Origin: Sphingomonadaceae bacterium
GTDB lineage: Bacteria > Pseudomonadota > Alphaproteobacteria > Sphingomonadales > Sphingomonadaceae
Reading direction: 5' to 3'
Length of the DNA stretch: 64,000 nt
NCBI GenBank assembly: GCA_025056155.1
Contig: JANWWL010000001.1
Span: 1 to 64,000, forward strand
Position numbers and translations under genes: made by a program. Positions 47,441 to 54,257 of this stretch are shown piece by piece. The stretch's first letter is position 1. Every line of letters begins with the position of its first letter. The notes under the pieces were generated by a model. It worked only from the letters and a program-made list of their open reading frames with translations, was not told the origin of the DNA and did not search any database.

Positions 47441-48355
47441 CTAGCGGTCGGGGTCGGCGTGACGCCCCAGGATCCGACAGACCGCCCAGGTGAGATCCGC
47501 GCGGTTGAGCGTGTAGAAATGAAAGTGGCGGACGCCTTCGGCGGCGAGCCGTCGGACCTGTTCGGCCGCGACGTGCGCCGCCACCAGCTGGCGGGCTTCG
47601 GGCCGTTCGTCGAGGCCGTCGAACAGCCGCAGGACCCACGGCGGAACCGACGTACCCGTCATGCGGGCCATGCGCAGGGTCGCCGCCACGTTGTGGACCG
47701 GCAGGATGCCGGGCACGAGCTCGGCGGTGATGCCGGCCGCCCGGGCGCGATCGCGGAACCGCAGGAACAGCTCGGGATCGAAGAAGAACTGGGTGATGGC
47801 CCGGCACGCCCCGGCCTCGAGCTTGCGCTTTAAGTGGGCGAGATCGGCTTCCGCGCTCGGGGCCTCGGGATGGACTTCGGGATAGGCCGCCACCGACAGT
47901 TCGAAGGGGGCCAGGGCGCGCAGGTCGGCCACCAGCTCGGCGGCGTCGCGATAGCCGTCGGGCCGCGCTTCGAACGCGGCCCGGCGGCCGTCTGGGGTGG
48001 CCGGTGGATCGCCGCGCAAGGCCACGATGTGGCGGATGCCCTGCTCCCAGTAGGTGCGGGCAATGGCGCGGATCTCCTCGCGGCTTGCGCCGACGCACGT
48101 CAGGTGTGCGGCCACCGGAATGCCGGTCTCGCGCTGGATCTTGAGCACGGTGGCGTGCGTGCGCTCGCGTGTCGAGCCGCCGGCACCGTAGGTGACCGAG
48201 ACGAAGCGCGGCGCCAGCGGCGCAAGTTCCGTGACCGCCTGCCACAACGCCTCGGCCATTGGGGGCGTCTTGGGCGGAAAGAACTCGAAGCTCACGCTGA
48301 TGGCGTTCGCCGGCCCAGCCGAGGAGGCCGCGTCCGTGGGGTTCGGATCGGTCAT
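47441..48355 (-). CDS. metF: Methylenetetrahydrofolate reductase MetF
   Basis: FAD-dependent enzyme that makes 5-methyltetrahydrofolate for methionine synthesis. The 304 residues include the N-terminal VSFEFFPPKTP with the catalytic Glu, FVSVTYGAGGSTRERTH, AHLTCVGASREEI, ALRGDPP and CRAITQFFFDPELF. Length and motif order match bacterial MetF. The ATG overlaps the stop of the ArsR-methyltransferase gene, so regulator and enzyme form one unit. Confidence 0.96.
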   Translation of the reverse strand: MTDPNPTDAASSAGPANAISVSFEFFPPKTPPMAEALWQAVTELAPLAPRFVSVTYGAGGSTRERTHATVLKIQRETGIPVAAHLTCVGASREEIRAIARTYWEQGIRHIVALRGDPPATPDGRRAAFEARPDGYRDAAELVADLRALAPFELSVAAYPEVHPEAPSAEADLAHLKRKLEAGACRAITQFFFDPELFLRFRDRARAAGITAELVPGILPVHNVAATLRMARMTGTSVPPWVLRLFDGLDERPEARQLVAAHVAAEQVRRLAAEGVRHFHFYTLNRADLTWAVCRILGRHADPDR

Positions 48356-49284
48356 GGGCGCACGGCCTGCCACAGGAGGATCGGCACGCGCCCGCCGGCG
48401 AAACGGCGCACCGTCGCGGTCTTCAGCCCCACCCGGTGCAGCAGCTCGGCCATCTCGTCCTCGGCGAAGCCCAGGCGTGCGTGCCGGAACCGTTCGCGAA
48501 GGTCTTCGACGTCGTGGGCGCCGTGGTCGGCCACCAGCAGCTGGCCGCCTGGGCGGAGGACGCGCGCGGCCTCGCGCAAGGCGGCTTCCGGCCCGTCGAG
48601 GAAGTGGAGCACCTGGTGCAGGGTGACGGTGTCGAAGCTCGCATCGGCGAACGGGATGGCCAGCACGTCGCCCAGGCGGATGTCGACGCCAGCGAGGCCC
48701 GCGGCGTCCAGCTTGGAGCGCGCCACCCTCAGCATCTCGGGCGACCGGTCGAGGCCGGCGGCGCGACGGGCGAGCGGGGCGAGCAGCTCGAGCATGCGGC
48801 CCGTGCCGGTCCCAAGGTCCAGGAGTTCGCCGACCCCGTGAGCGCTCGCCAGTTCGAAGATCGATCGTTCCACGTCGTCCTGCGGGCCTTCGAGGCGGCG
48901 AAGCTCGTCCCACTCCTCGGCGTGCTGGGCGAACCAGCGGTCGAGCGCCTGCTGGCGGCGGTGGCGAACCTCGGCCAGGCGCGCCCGCTCGGCCGCCACG
49001 GGGGCGGGATCGCCCGCCAGATCTTGCAACAGCTTCAGGATTGCCTGGGCTGCGGGGCCCGGGTCGAGGCTGACGAAGGTGTAGGCGCCCTCGCGCTTGC
49101 GCCGCACCAGGCCTGCCTCGGCCAGGATCCGCACGTGGCGCGAAAGCCGCGGCTGGCTCTGGCCCAGCACCTGGGCGAGTTCGCCCATGGCGAGTTCGGC
49201 TTCGGCCAGAAGCAGAAGGATGCGCGCGCGCGAGGGCTCGGCGGCGGCGGCGAGCTGCGAGACGAGCCGATCCATGAACTTCAT
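48352..49284 (-). CDS. ArsR-family HTH fused to SAM-dependent methyltransferase domain (SahR-like)
   Basis: Protein of 310 residues with an N-terminal winged helix ArsR domain (EPSRARILLLLAEAELAMGELAQVLGQSQPRLSRHVRILAEAGLVRRKREG, read in parts) and a C-terminal class I methyltransferase fold (ELLDLGTGTGRMLELLAPL, HQVLHFLDGPEAALREAARVL). ArsR-methyltransferase fusions beside methionine-cycle genes are known as SahR, which senses S-adenosylhomocysteine; here the gene overlaps metF. It lacks the metal-binding cysteines of arsenic or zinc sensors. A large inverted repeat spans its start codon, suggesting autorepression. A second in-frame ATG at 49275 is an alternative start. Confidence 0.87.
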   Translation of the reverse strand: MKFMDRLVSQLAAAAEPSRARILLLLAEAELAMGELAQVLGQSQPRLSRHVRILAEAGLVRRKREGAYTFVSLDPGPAAQAILKLLQDLAGDPAPVAAERARLAEVRHRRQQALDRWFAQHAEEWDELRRLEGPQDDVERSIFELASAHGVGELLDLGTGTGRMLELLAPLARRAAGLDRSPEMLRVARSKLDAAGLAGVDIRLGDVLAIPFADASFDTVTLHQVLHFLDGPEAALREAARVLRPGGQLLVADHGAHDVEDLRERFRHARLGFAEDEMAELLHRVGLKTATVRRFAGGRVPILLWQAVRP

Positions 49285-49303
49285 CGTTTAAGGAAATGAT
49301 GAA
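49280..49303. promoter_or_regulatory. Inverted repeat over the regulator start, candidate SahR-type operator
   Basis: TTCATCGTTT at 49280-49289 and AAATGATGAA at 49294-49303 are inverted repeats matching at nine of ten positions, with a four-base centre. The repeat covers the regulator ATG at 49284 and the presumed promoter toward metF, and lies 60 bases from the divergent mlaA start. The AT-rich, long two-fold symmetry suits an ArsR-family dimer. Confidence 0.55.
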
Positions 49304-49362
49304 ATGCGGTCAACCCGCGGGGCGGGTTGCCGCCCTTGGCCGTCCTGCCTTAAGCCCGCGCC

Positions 49363-50166
49363 GTGCGCCAGGCCTGGTCGTTCGCCCTGATGCTGCTGCT
49401 CGGCGGTTGCGCGACGACGGGGCCCCGCTTCGACGCCGCCGCTTCGCTCGACCGGGCGGCTGAAGACCCTTGGGAGCCGGTCAACCGGCGCATCCACGCC
49501 TTCAACGACACCCTCGACCGGTGGTTCGTCCGGCCCGTGGCCGACGTCTACAACCGCTTCGCTCCCGTGGCGATCCGGCGGGCGGTGCGCAACTTCTACG
49601 GCAATCTCGCCGAGCCGTCGAACCTCGTGAACGCACTGGCGCAGGGGAAGTTCCGAAGCGCCGGCCGGGCGGTGGAGCGCCTGGCGGTCAACATGACGGC
49701 CGGAGCGCTTGGCGTGGCGGACGAGGCGACGCGTCTGGGGCTCGATGCCCAGCCGCACGACCTGGGCCAGACGTTCGCCGTGTGGGGGGTGCGCTCGGGC
49801 CCCTTCGTGATGCTTCCCTTCCTGGGGCCGTCCACCGTCCGCGACGGCGTCGGCCAGTTCCTCGAGCTGTTCCTGGACCCCGTGCGGTATGGCCGTGGGG
49901 TCGCGCTCAATCCCACTCAGTCGCTGATCGAGAACGCCGTTGAAATCCTGAGTGACCGGGCCGCCCTCATCGAGCAGGGCGAGCAGATCCGGCGCGGCTC
50001 GGCCGACGACTATGCGACGGTTCGCTCGGCCTGGCTGCAGTTGCGCCGCGCCGAACTCTATGACGGTGACCCGCCGGTGCTCGAAGACGACCTCGAAGGC
50101 TATGAGGACTTCAAGGACGAACCCTCCTCGCCGACGCCCCCAGAGCCTGGCGATGATCCGCCCTGA
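49363..50166 (+). CDS. mlaA: Phospholipid-transport lipoprotein MlaA (VacJ)
   Basis: Outer-membrane lipoprotein that removes misplaced phospholipids and passes them to the Mla pathway. The 267 residues begin with a lipoprotein signal peptide ending LLGGC (lipidated Cys16). The family blocks DPWEPVNRRIHAFNDTLDRW, NFYGNLAEPSNLVNALAQGK and the QTFAVWGVRSGPFVMLPFLGPSTVRDGVG region are complete. The proline/acid-rich tail is variable. GTG at 49363 is the start. No other mla genes are in view. Confidence 0.94.
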   Translation: MRQAWSFALMLLLGGCATTGPRFDAAASLDRAAEDPWEPVNRRIHAFNDTLDRWFVRPVADVYNRFAPVAIRRAVRNFYGNLAEPSNLVNALAQGKFRSAGRAVERLAVNMTAGALGVADEATRLGLDAQPHDLGQTFAVWGVRSGPFVMLPFLGPSTVRDGVGQFLELFLDPVRYGRGVALNPTQSLIENAVEILSDRAALIEQGEQIRRGSADDYATVRSAWLQLRRAELYDGDPPVLEDDLEGYEDFKDEPSSPTPPEPGDDPP

Positions 50167-50344
50167 CCTTCGCGGCCTGGCCTTGGCGCTCGTGCTGGCG
50201 GCGTGCGATGGGGATGGGGGCCAAGGGCCGGCGGGGGGCGGGAATCCCCAGTTGGCGGTGGCCGACGTGGAGGCCGCCCGGGCGGAGGCAGCCCGGCCGG
50301 TGCCGACCGTTCAGGAACCGGCGGCTGCGCGCAGCCGCCCGTAG
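50153..50344 (+). CDS. Small putative lipoprotein
   Basis: A 63-residue frame starting with ATG 14 bases before the mlaA stop. It has a lipobox-like signal (LRGLALALVLAAC, Cys18) followed by a Gly/Ala/Pro-rich mature part without a domain. Its 3' end overlaps the convergent membrane-protein gene by 34 bases. Support rests on the coupled position and the lipobox; composition alone could produce this in GC-rich DNA. Confidence 0.42.
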   Translation: MIRPDLRGLALALVLAACDGDGGQGPAGGGNPQLAVADVEAARAEAARPVPTVQEPAAARSRP

Positions 50345-51090
50345 AGCATCGCCACGAAGACCGACAGCACGACCGCCAGGGCGGCCGACAGCGCGCATTG
50401 CACGCTCGCTTCGAGCCAGCGGGCGAGCCCCCAGCCTTCGCGCGCCGGCCCGGTGAGTGCGCCCACGAGGCTTGCGAGGATGCCCGTCGCGGCGAGCGTG
50501 ACCAGCAACAGCAAGAGAAAGCCCAAGAGTAGCAGGGCAAGGCTGCCGGCGAGCCCGCCCGTGCGGCCCGCGGTCAACCGCCAGCTACGCTCCACCGCCT
50601 CGACCACGCCCGCTCCTTCCACCGCCATCACCGGGAAGGCCGGCAACAAGCGCACGAGCACCCAAAGGCCGATCGCGAGGAGCGGCAGGCCCATGATCGT
50701 CCCGGCGGTGCCGCCGGAGGCCAGGAGCACCGCCGGGGGCAGGAGCGGCAAGGATTGGACGAAGCTCACCATCAGGCCACGGGGGACGAGCGCGAAGCTT
50801 GCCGCCAGCGTGGCCCCCACGGTGGGACGCGCCGCCCCGAGGCTCAGGAGCGTGGCGAAGACCTGGACGACCACCTGCCCGACGACGGCCGCTGCCAAGA
50901 GCGGCAGGAGAAGGATGGTCGATCCCGGCTCGGCCGCGCGGTCGGTCGCGGCGAGGCCCCCCACCCGTGCGAGCAGCAGCTGCGGCAGGAACAGGAACGC
51001 TGCGGCGACCGGGGCGAGGACCGGAAGGTTCCGGTTCAATACGTCCCGTGTGGCCTCCCACGCGGGGCCGAACGCGACCGGTGGTCCCAA
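50311..51090 (-). CDS. Multi-span membrane protein, GPDPase membrane-domain-like
   Basis: Integral membrane protein of 259 residues with about six long hydrophobic spans. FGPAWEATRDVLNRNLPVLAPVAAAFLFLP at the N terminus and the VEAVERSWRLTAGR turn recall uncharacterised alphaproteobacterial proteins annotated as glycerophosphodiesterase membrane domain. No catalytic domain is attached. The start appears to be TTG at 51090, six bases before the glutaredoxin stop is reached from the other side; no ATG lies upstream. It is probably cotranscribed with bolA and grxD. Function unknown. Confidence 0.68.
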   Translation of the reverse strand: MGPPVAFGPAWEATRDVLNRNLPVLAPVAAAFLFLPQLLLARVGGLAATDRAAEPGSTILLLPLLAAAVVGQVVVQVFATLLSLGAARPTVGATLAASFALVPRGLMVSFVQSLPLLPPAVLLASGGTAGTIMGLPLLAIGLWVLVRLLPAFPVMAVEGAGVVEAVERSWRLTAGRTGGLAGSLALLLLGFLLLLLVTLAATGILASLVGALTGPAREGWGLARWLEASVQCALSAALAVVLSVFVAMLYGRLRAAAGS

Positions 51091-51096
51091 GGGTCT

Positions 51097-51426
51097 TCAG
51101 TCCTGGGGGCGGGCCGCGTGGTCGGCCAACAGGGCCTGAAGCTCGCCCGCCTCGAACATCTCCATCATGATGTCCGAACCGCCGACGAATTCGCCCCGAA
51201 CGTAGAGCTGTGGGATGGTGGGCCAGTTGCTGTAGGTCTTGATGCCCTGGCGCAGTTCAGGATCCTGCAGGACGTCGACGTCCAGAAAGTCGACGCCCAG
51301 ATGATCCAGGATGGCCACCGCGCGCGCGGAGAACCCGCACTGCGGAAACAGCCGAGTACCCTTCATGAACAGAACGACCGGATTGGCCGACACCAGGTCG
51401 GCGATCCGCCGCTCGATCGTCGTCAT
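51097..51426 (-). CDS. grxD: Monothiol glutaredoxin Grx4
   Basis: CGFS-type glutaredoxin of 109 residues that binds a [2Fe-2S] cluster with glutathione and hands it on in iron-sulfur assembly. The active site is [11 protein letters not shown] with Cys30, followed by [24 protein letters not shown] (the TVP-type and GG-D glutathione-binding loops). It lies 14 bases downstream of a bolA gene, its usual partner. Confidence 0.96.
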   Translation of the reverse strand: MTTIERRIADLVSANPVVLFMKGTRLFPQCGFSARAVAILDHLGVDFLDVDVLQDPELRQGIKTYSNWPTIPQLYVRGEFVGGSDIMMEMFEAGELQALLADHAARPQD

Positions 51427-51440
51427 GGCCTTGTCTCCTT

Positions 51441-51677
51441 TCAGGATGGCCGCGGGATCGTGACGAGCTTCAGCGCGTGGAGGCGGCTGCCCATGTCGTC
51501 GCCCAGGGCCTCGTAAACCAGCCGGTGCTGCGCAACCCGGCTCAAGCCCTGGAAGCGCGCCGAGGTGACCCGCGCCTCCCAGTGGTCGTCGTCGCCGGCC
51601 AGGTCGACCAGCTCGACCTCGCAGTCGGGAAGGGCCGAGCGGATCCGCCGGATGAGCTCGTCAGCGGACATGGGCAT
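51441..51677 (-). CDS. BolA family protein
   Basis: BolA/IbaG-type protein of 78 residues that pairs with CGFS glutaredoxins to bind or transfer [2Fe-2S] clusters. The conserved C-terminal half [32 protein letters not shown] contains the invariant histidine of the class II helix (HALKL). An AGGAG lies eight bases before the ATG at 51677. Alphaproteobacteria commonly pair bolA and grxD as here. Confidence 0.93.
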   Translation of the reverse strand: MPMSADELIRRIRSALPDCEVELVDLAGDDDHWEARVTSARFQGLSRVAQHRLVYEALGDDMGSRLHALKLVTIPRPS

Positions 51678-51783
51678 GCCGTCTCTCCTGATCGCTCGGA
51701 GTCGCAGCTCGAAATCGGACCGTGCCAATCGGACATAGGACGAGGTCGCCGTCTGCGCAACGACCGGGCGGAGTGCGGCACCG

Positions 51784-52293
51784 TCATGCGTTGCGCATGC
51801 GCGGTGGCTCGGGCGCGGCCGACAGTGCTGCCGCCAACCGCTCGAGCGCGGCGCGCAGCTCGGGATCGGCGATGGCCCGCAGGTTGGGCGGGGCTGGAGA
51901 TGGCGGCCGTTCGCAAGCCGCCGGCAACGCTGTCGTGGCCCGGGGCAGTGGTCCCTGGACGATGCGGATCCGGGTGACCTGGGCCCGCCCCAGGACCCGA
52001 TTGGCACGCGCCACGATCTCGGGCTCTAAGTGCTGGAGTTGGCAGGCGAACGGCCCTTCCACCCGGATGGTGAGCACCCCCCCTTCGCGCCGCCGCGCGC
52101 AACGCAGGGACTGCGGCAGGCTCCAGCGGGCGTAACCGGGCCCCACGATCTGCCGCCAGTGGGTGACGAGCGCGCCCTGGACGAAGCCGAACCGGCGGAA
52201 GGCGGTGCCGCCGACGCGTGGCAGCAGATCGGCCACGGCGGTGGGCCGGCCCATCCGCTGGTCGGCCGGTGCCATGTCGCCCCGTCTTGCCAT
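51784..52293 (-). CDS. DUF721 (DciA-like) protein
   Basis: Protein of 169 residues in the DUF721 family, related to DciA, the ancestral loader of DnaB helicase. The GFVQGALVTHWRQIVGPGYARWSLPQSLR and GVLTIRVEGPFACQLQHLEPEIVARAN blocks form the KH-like N-terminal domain. The C-terminal part is proline/arginine-rich and unconserved. It is divergent from mutY (27 bases), a fixed alphaproteobacterial arrangement; the usual dsbA and smc genes do not follow. Role in helicase loading is inferred from the family only. Confidence 0.85.
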   Translation of the reverse strand: MARRGDMAPADQRMGRPTAVADLLPRVGGTAFRRFGFVQGALVTHWRQIVGPGYARWSLPQSLRCARRREGGVLTIRVEGPFACQLQHLEPEIVARANRVLGRAQVTRIRIVQGPLPRATTALPAACERPPSPAPPNLRAIADPELRAALERLAAALSAAPEPPRMRNA

Positions 52294-52320
52294 CACCCCC
52301 GACTGTGCCAGAAGCGGACC

Positions 52321-53385
52321 GTGCCCGTCGAGCCGGCCCGTCTGCCCATCGTCCTTGCGGCCGATCCGGGGCGACGGCTGTTGGCGTGGTACGATCGGCA
52401 GGGCCGTGCCCTGCCCTGGCGAGCACCGGCCGGAGGGCCCGCTCCCGATCCATATCGCGTGTGGCTGTCGGAAGTGATGCTGCAGCAGACGACCGTGGCC
52501 ACGGTGCGCGGGCGCTTCGAGGGGTTCGTGGCCCGCTGGCCCGATGTGTTCGCCCTGGCTCGCGCGGACGAGGCGGACGTGATGGCCGCCTGGGCGGGCC
52601 TCGGCTACTACGCGCGGGCGCGGTCCCTGGTGGCCTGTGCGCGCGAGGTGGCCCGCCGCGGGGGGTTTCCGCGGACGGCCGAAGAGCTCGGCCGGCTGCC
52701 CGGAATCGGGCCGTATACGGCCGCGGCGGTGGCGGCCATTGCGTTCGGCCAGCCGGTCGTGCCCGTGGATGCCAACGTGGCCCGTGTGGCCGCCCGCGTC
52801 TTCGCCATCGACGAGCCGGTGCACCGGCTCGCCGCGGTTGCTCGAACGAAGCTGTCTCCCTGGGTGCCGCCCGACCGGCCAGGCGACTTCGCACAGGCCC
52901 TGATGGACCTTGGAGCCACGGTATGTCGGCCGCGAGTGCCGGCCTGTGCCGCCTGTCCTTGGGCGGCGGATTGCCGGGCCCTGGCCCAAGGCCAAGTCGC
53001 TCAATTGCCTCGCCCGCGGTCGCGACCGTCGAGGCGGCAGGCCCGCGGGATGGCGTGGTGGATCGAGTGGAACGGCCGGGTGGCCCTGGAGCGCCGCCCG
53101 CCAAGCGGCCTGTTGGGCGGGATGCCCGGCCTTCCGGGCACGAATTGGGGCGGCCGGGTTCCCTCCTCCCTCCCCTTCCCCGGGCTCTGGCGGTACGCAG
53201 CGCAGCCCGTGCGGCATCGTTTCACCCATCTTGATCTCGAGCTCAGCGTGGCGGCCGTACGACTGTCGGCGCCGCCCCCGTTCGACCCGGGTTGGGCGTG
53301 GCACCCCATTGACGCCTTGCCGGGCCTTCCCACCCTGTATGTTCGGGCGGCGGCGGTCGCCCGCGCGCTGCTGGCGGCGCCATGA
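52321..53385 (+). CDS. mutY: A/G-specific adenine DNA glycosylase MutY
   Basis: Base-excision repair enzyme that removes adenine opposite 8-oxoguanine. The 354 residues include LPWR and LSEVMLQQTTVATV with the catalytic Glu, the helix-hairpin-helix LPGIGPYTAAAVAAIAFGQP, catalytic Asp in VVPVDANVARV, the [4Fe-4S] cluster C-x6-C-x2-C-x5-C (CRPRVPACAACPWAADC) and a C-terminal MutT-like domain recognising oxoG. The GTG at 52321 fits the family length. Its stop overlaps the nudC ATG (ATGA). Confidence 0.95.
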   Translation: MPVEPARLPIVLAADPGRRLLAWYDRQGRALPWRAPAGGPAPDPYRVWLSEVMLQQTTVATVRGRFEGFVARWPDVFALARADEADVMAAWAGLGYYARARSLVACAREVARRGGFPRTAEELGRLPGIGPYTAAAVAAIAFGQPVVPVDANVARVAARVFAIDEPVHRLAAVARTKLSPWVPPDRPGDFAQALMDLGATVCRPRVPACAACPWAADCRALAQGQVAQLPRPRSRPSRRQARGMAWWIEWNGRVALERRPPSGLLGGMPGLPGTNWGGRVPSSLPFPGLWRYAAQPVRHRFTHLDLELSVAAVRLSAPPPFDPGWAWHPIDALPGLPTLYVRAAAVARALLAAP

Positions 53386-54257
53386 CCGCAGCGATGGGCT
53401 TCACGGGCGGCGTGCTGGACCGCGCGCCGCATCTGAGGGCCGATGAGGCTGCGCTGGCCGAGGCGCGCCGCCATCCGCAAGCGCGGTTCCTCGTGCTCGA
53501 CCGGCTGAAGCCCGTGCTGGTGAGGGGCGAGGATCGGCTGCAGTGGGCTTCGGCTGCGGCCGGCGGGCAAGACCTGGTGGTGTTCCTGGGCCTCGACGCG
53601 GCGGGCGTGCCCCATTTCGCGATGGAGGGCGATGCGGAACAGGCGGGTGGCGTGGCGGTGGACGCGCGCGCGGCCGGTGCGCGCCTGCCGGCGTGGGAAG
53701 GGGCGGCCGTGGCACTCGCCCGCTCGCTCATCGACTGGCATCGCCGCCATGGGTTCTGCGCGGCCTGCGGTGCTCCGACGCGCATGGCCCGCGGGGGGTT
53801 CCTGCGCCGTTGCCCGGCGTGCGGCGCCGAGCATTTCCCGCGGGTGGATCCTGTGGTGATCATGCTGGCCGAGCGGGACGGCCATGCCCTGGTCGGGCGC
53901 CAGCCGGGATTTCCGCCGGGGTTCTTCTCGGCCCTGGCCGGGTTCGTGGAGCCCGGTGAGTCGGTGGAAGAGGCGGTGGCACGGGAGCTGCGCGAGGAGG
54001 CTGGGATCGGTGTGCGCGCGGTGCGGTACGTGGCGAGCCAGCCCTGGCCCTTTCCGTCGAGCCTGATGATCGGGGTGTTGGCGGCGGCGGAGGGATTCGA
54101 GCTGCGGCCGGACTTTGAGGAGCTCGAGGAGCTTCGGTGGGTCAGCCGGCTGGAATGCTTAGCGGCGCTCGACGGGCGCGGGGACTGGCGGGCTCCGCCG
54201 CCGCTGGCGATCGCCCATTGGCTGCTGCGGGCGTGGGTGGAGGGTCTGGGGGACTGA
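53382..54257 (+). CDS. nudC: NAD-capped RNA/NADH pyrophosphatase NudC
   Basis: Hydrolyses NADH and removes NAD caps from RNA. The 291 residues contain an N-terminal domain, a zinc ribbon (CAACGAPTRMARGGFLRRCPACG) and a Nudix domain with GFVEPGESVEEAVARELREEAGI, followed by the NADH-specific SQPWPFPSSLMIG motif. It is coupled to mutY by a four-base overlap. The last 116 bases overlap the 3' end of the convergent GGDEF/EAL gene. Confidence 0.95.
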   Translation: MTAAMGFTGGVLDRAPHLRADEAALAEARRHPQARFLVLDRLKPVLVRGEDRLQWASAAAGGQDLVVFLGLDAAGVPHFAMEGDAEQAGGVAVDARAAGARLPAWEGAAVALARSLIDWHRRHGFCAACGAPTRMARGGFLRRCPACGAEHFPRVDPVVIMLAERDGHALVGRQPGFPPGFFSALAGFVEPGESVEEAVARELREEAGIGVRAVRYVASQPWPFPSSLMIGVLAAAEGFELRPDFEELEELRWVSRLECLAALDGRGDWRAPPPLAIAHWLLRAWVEGLGD

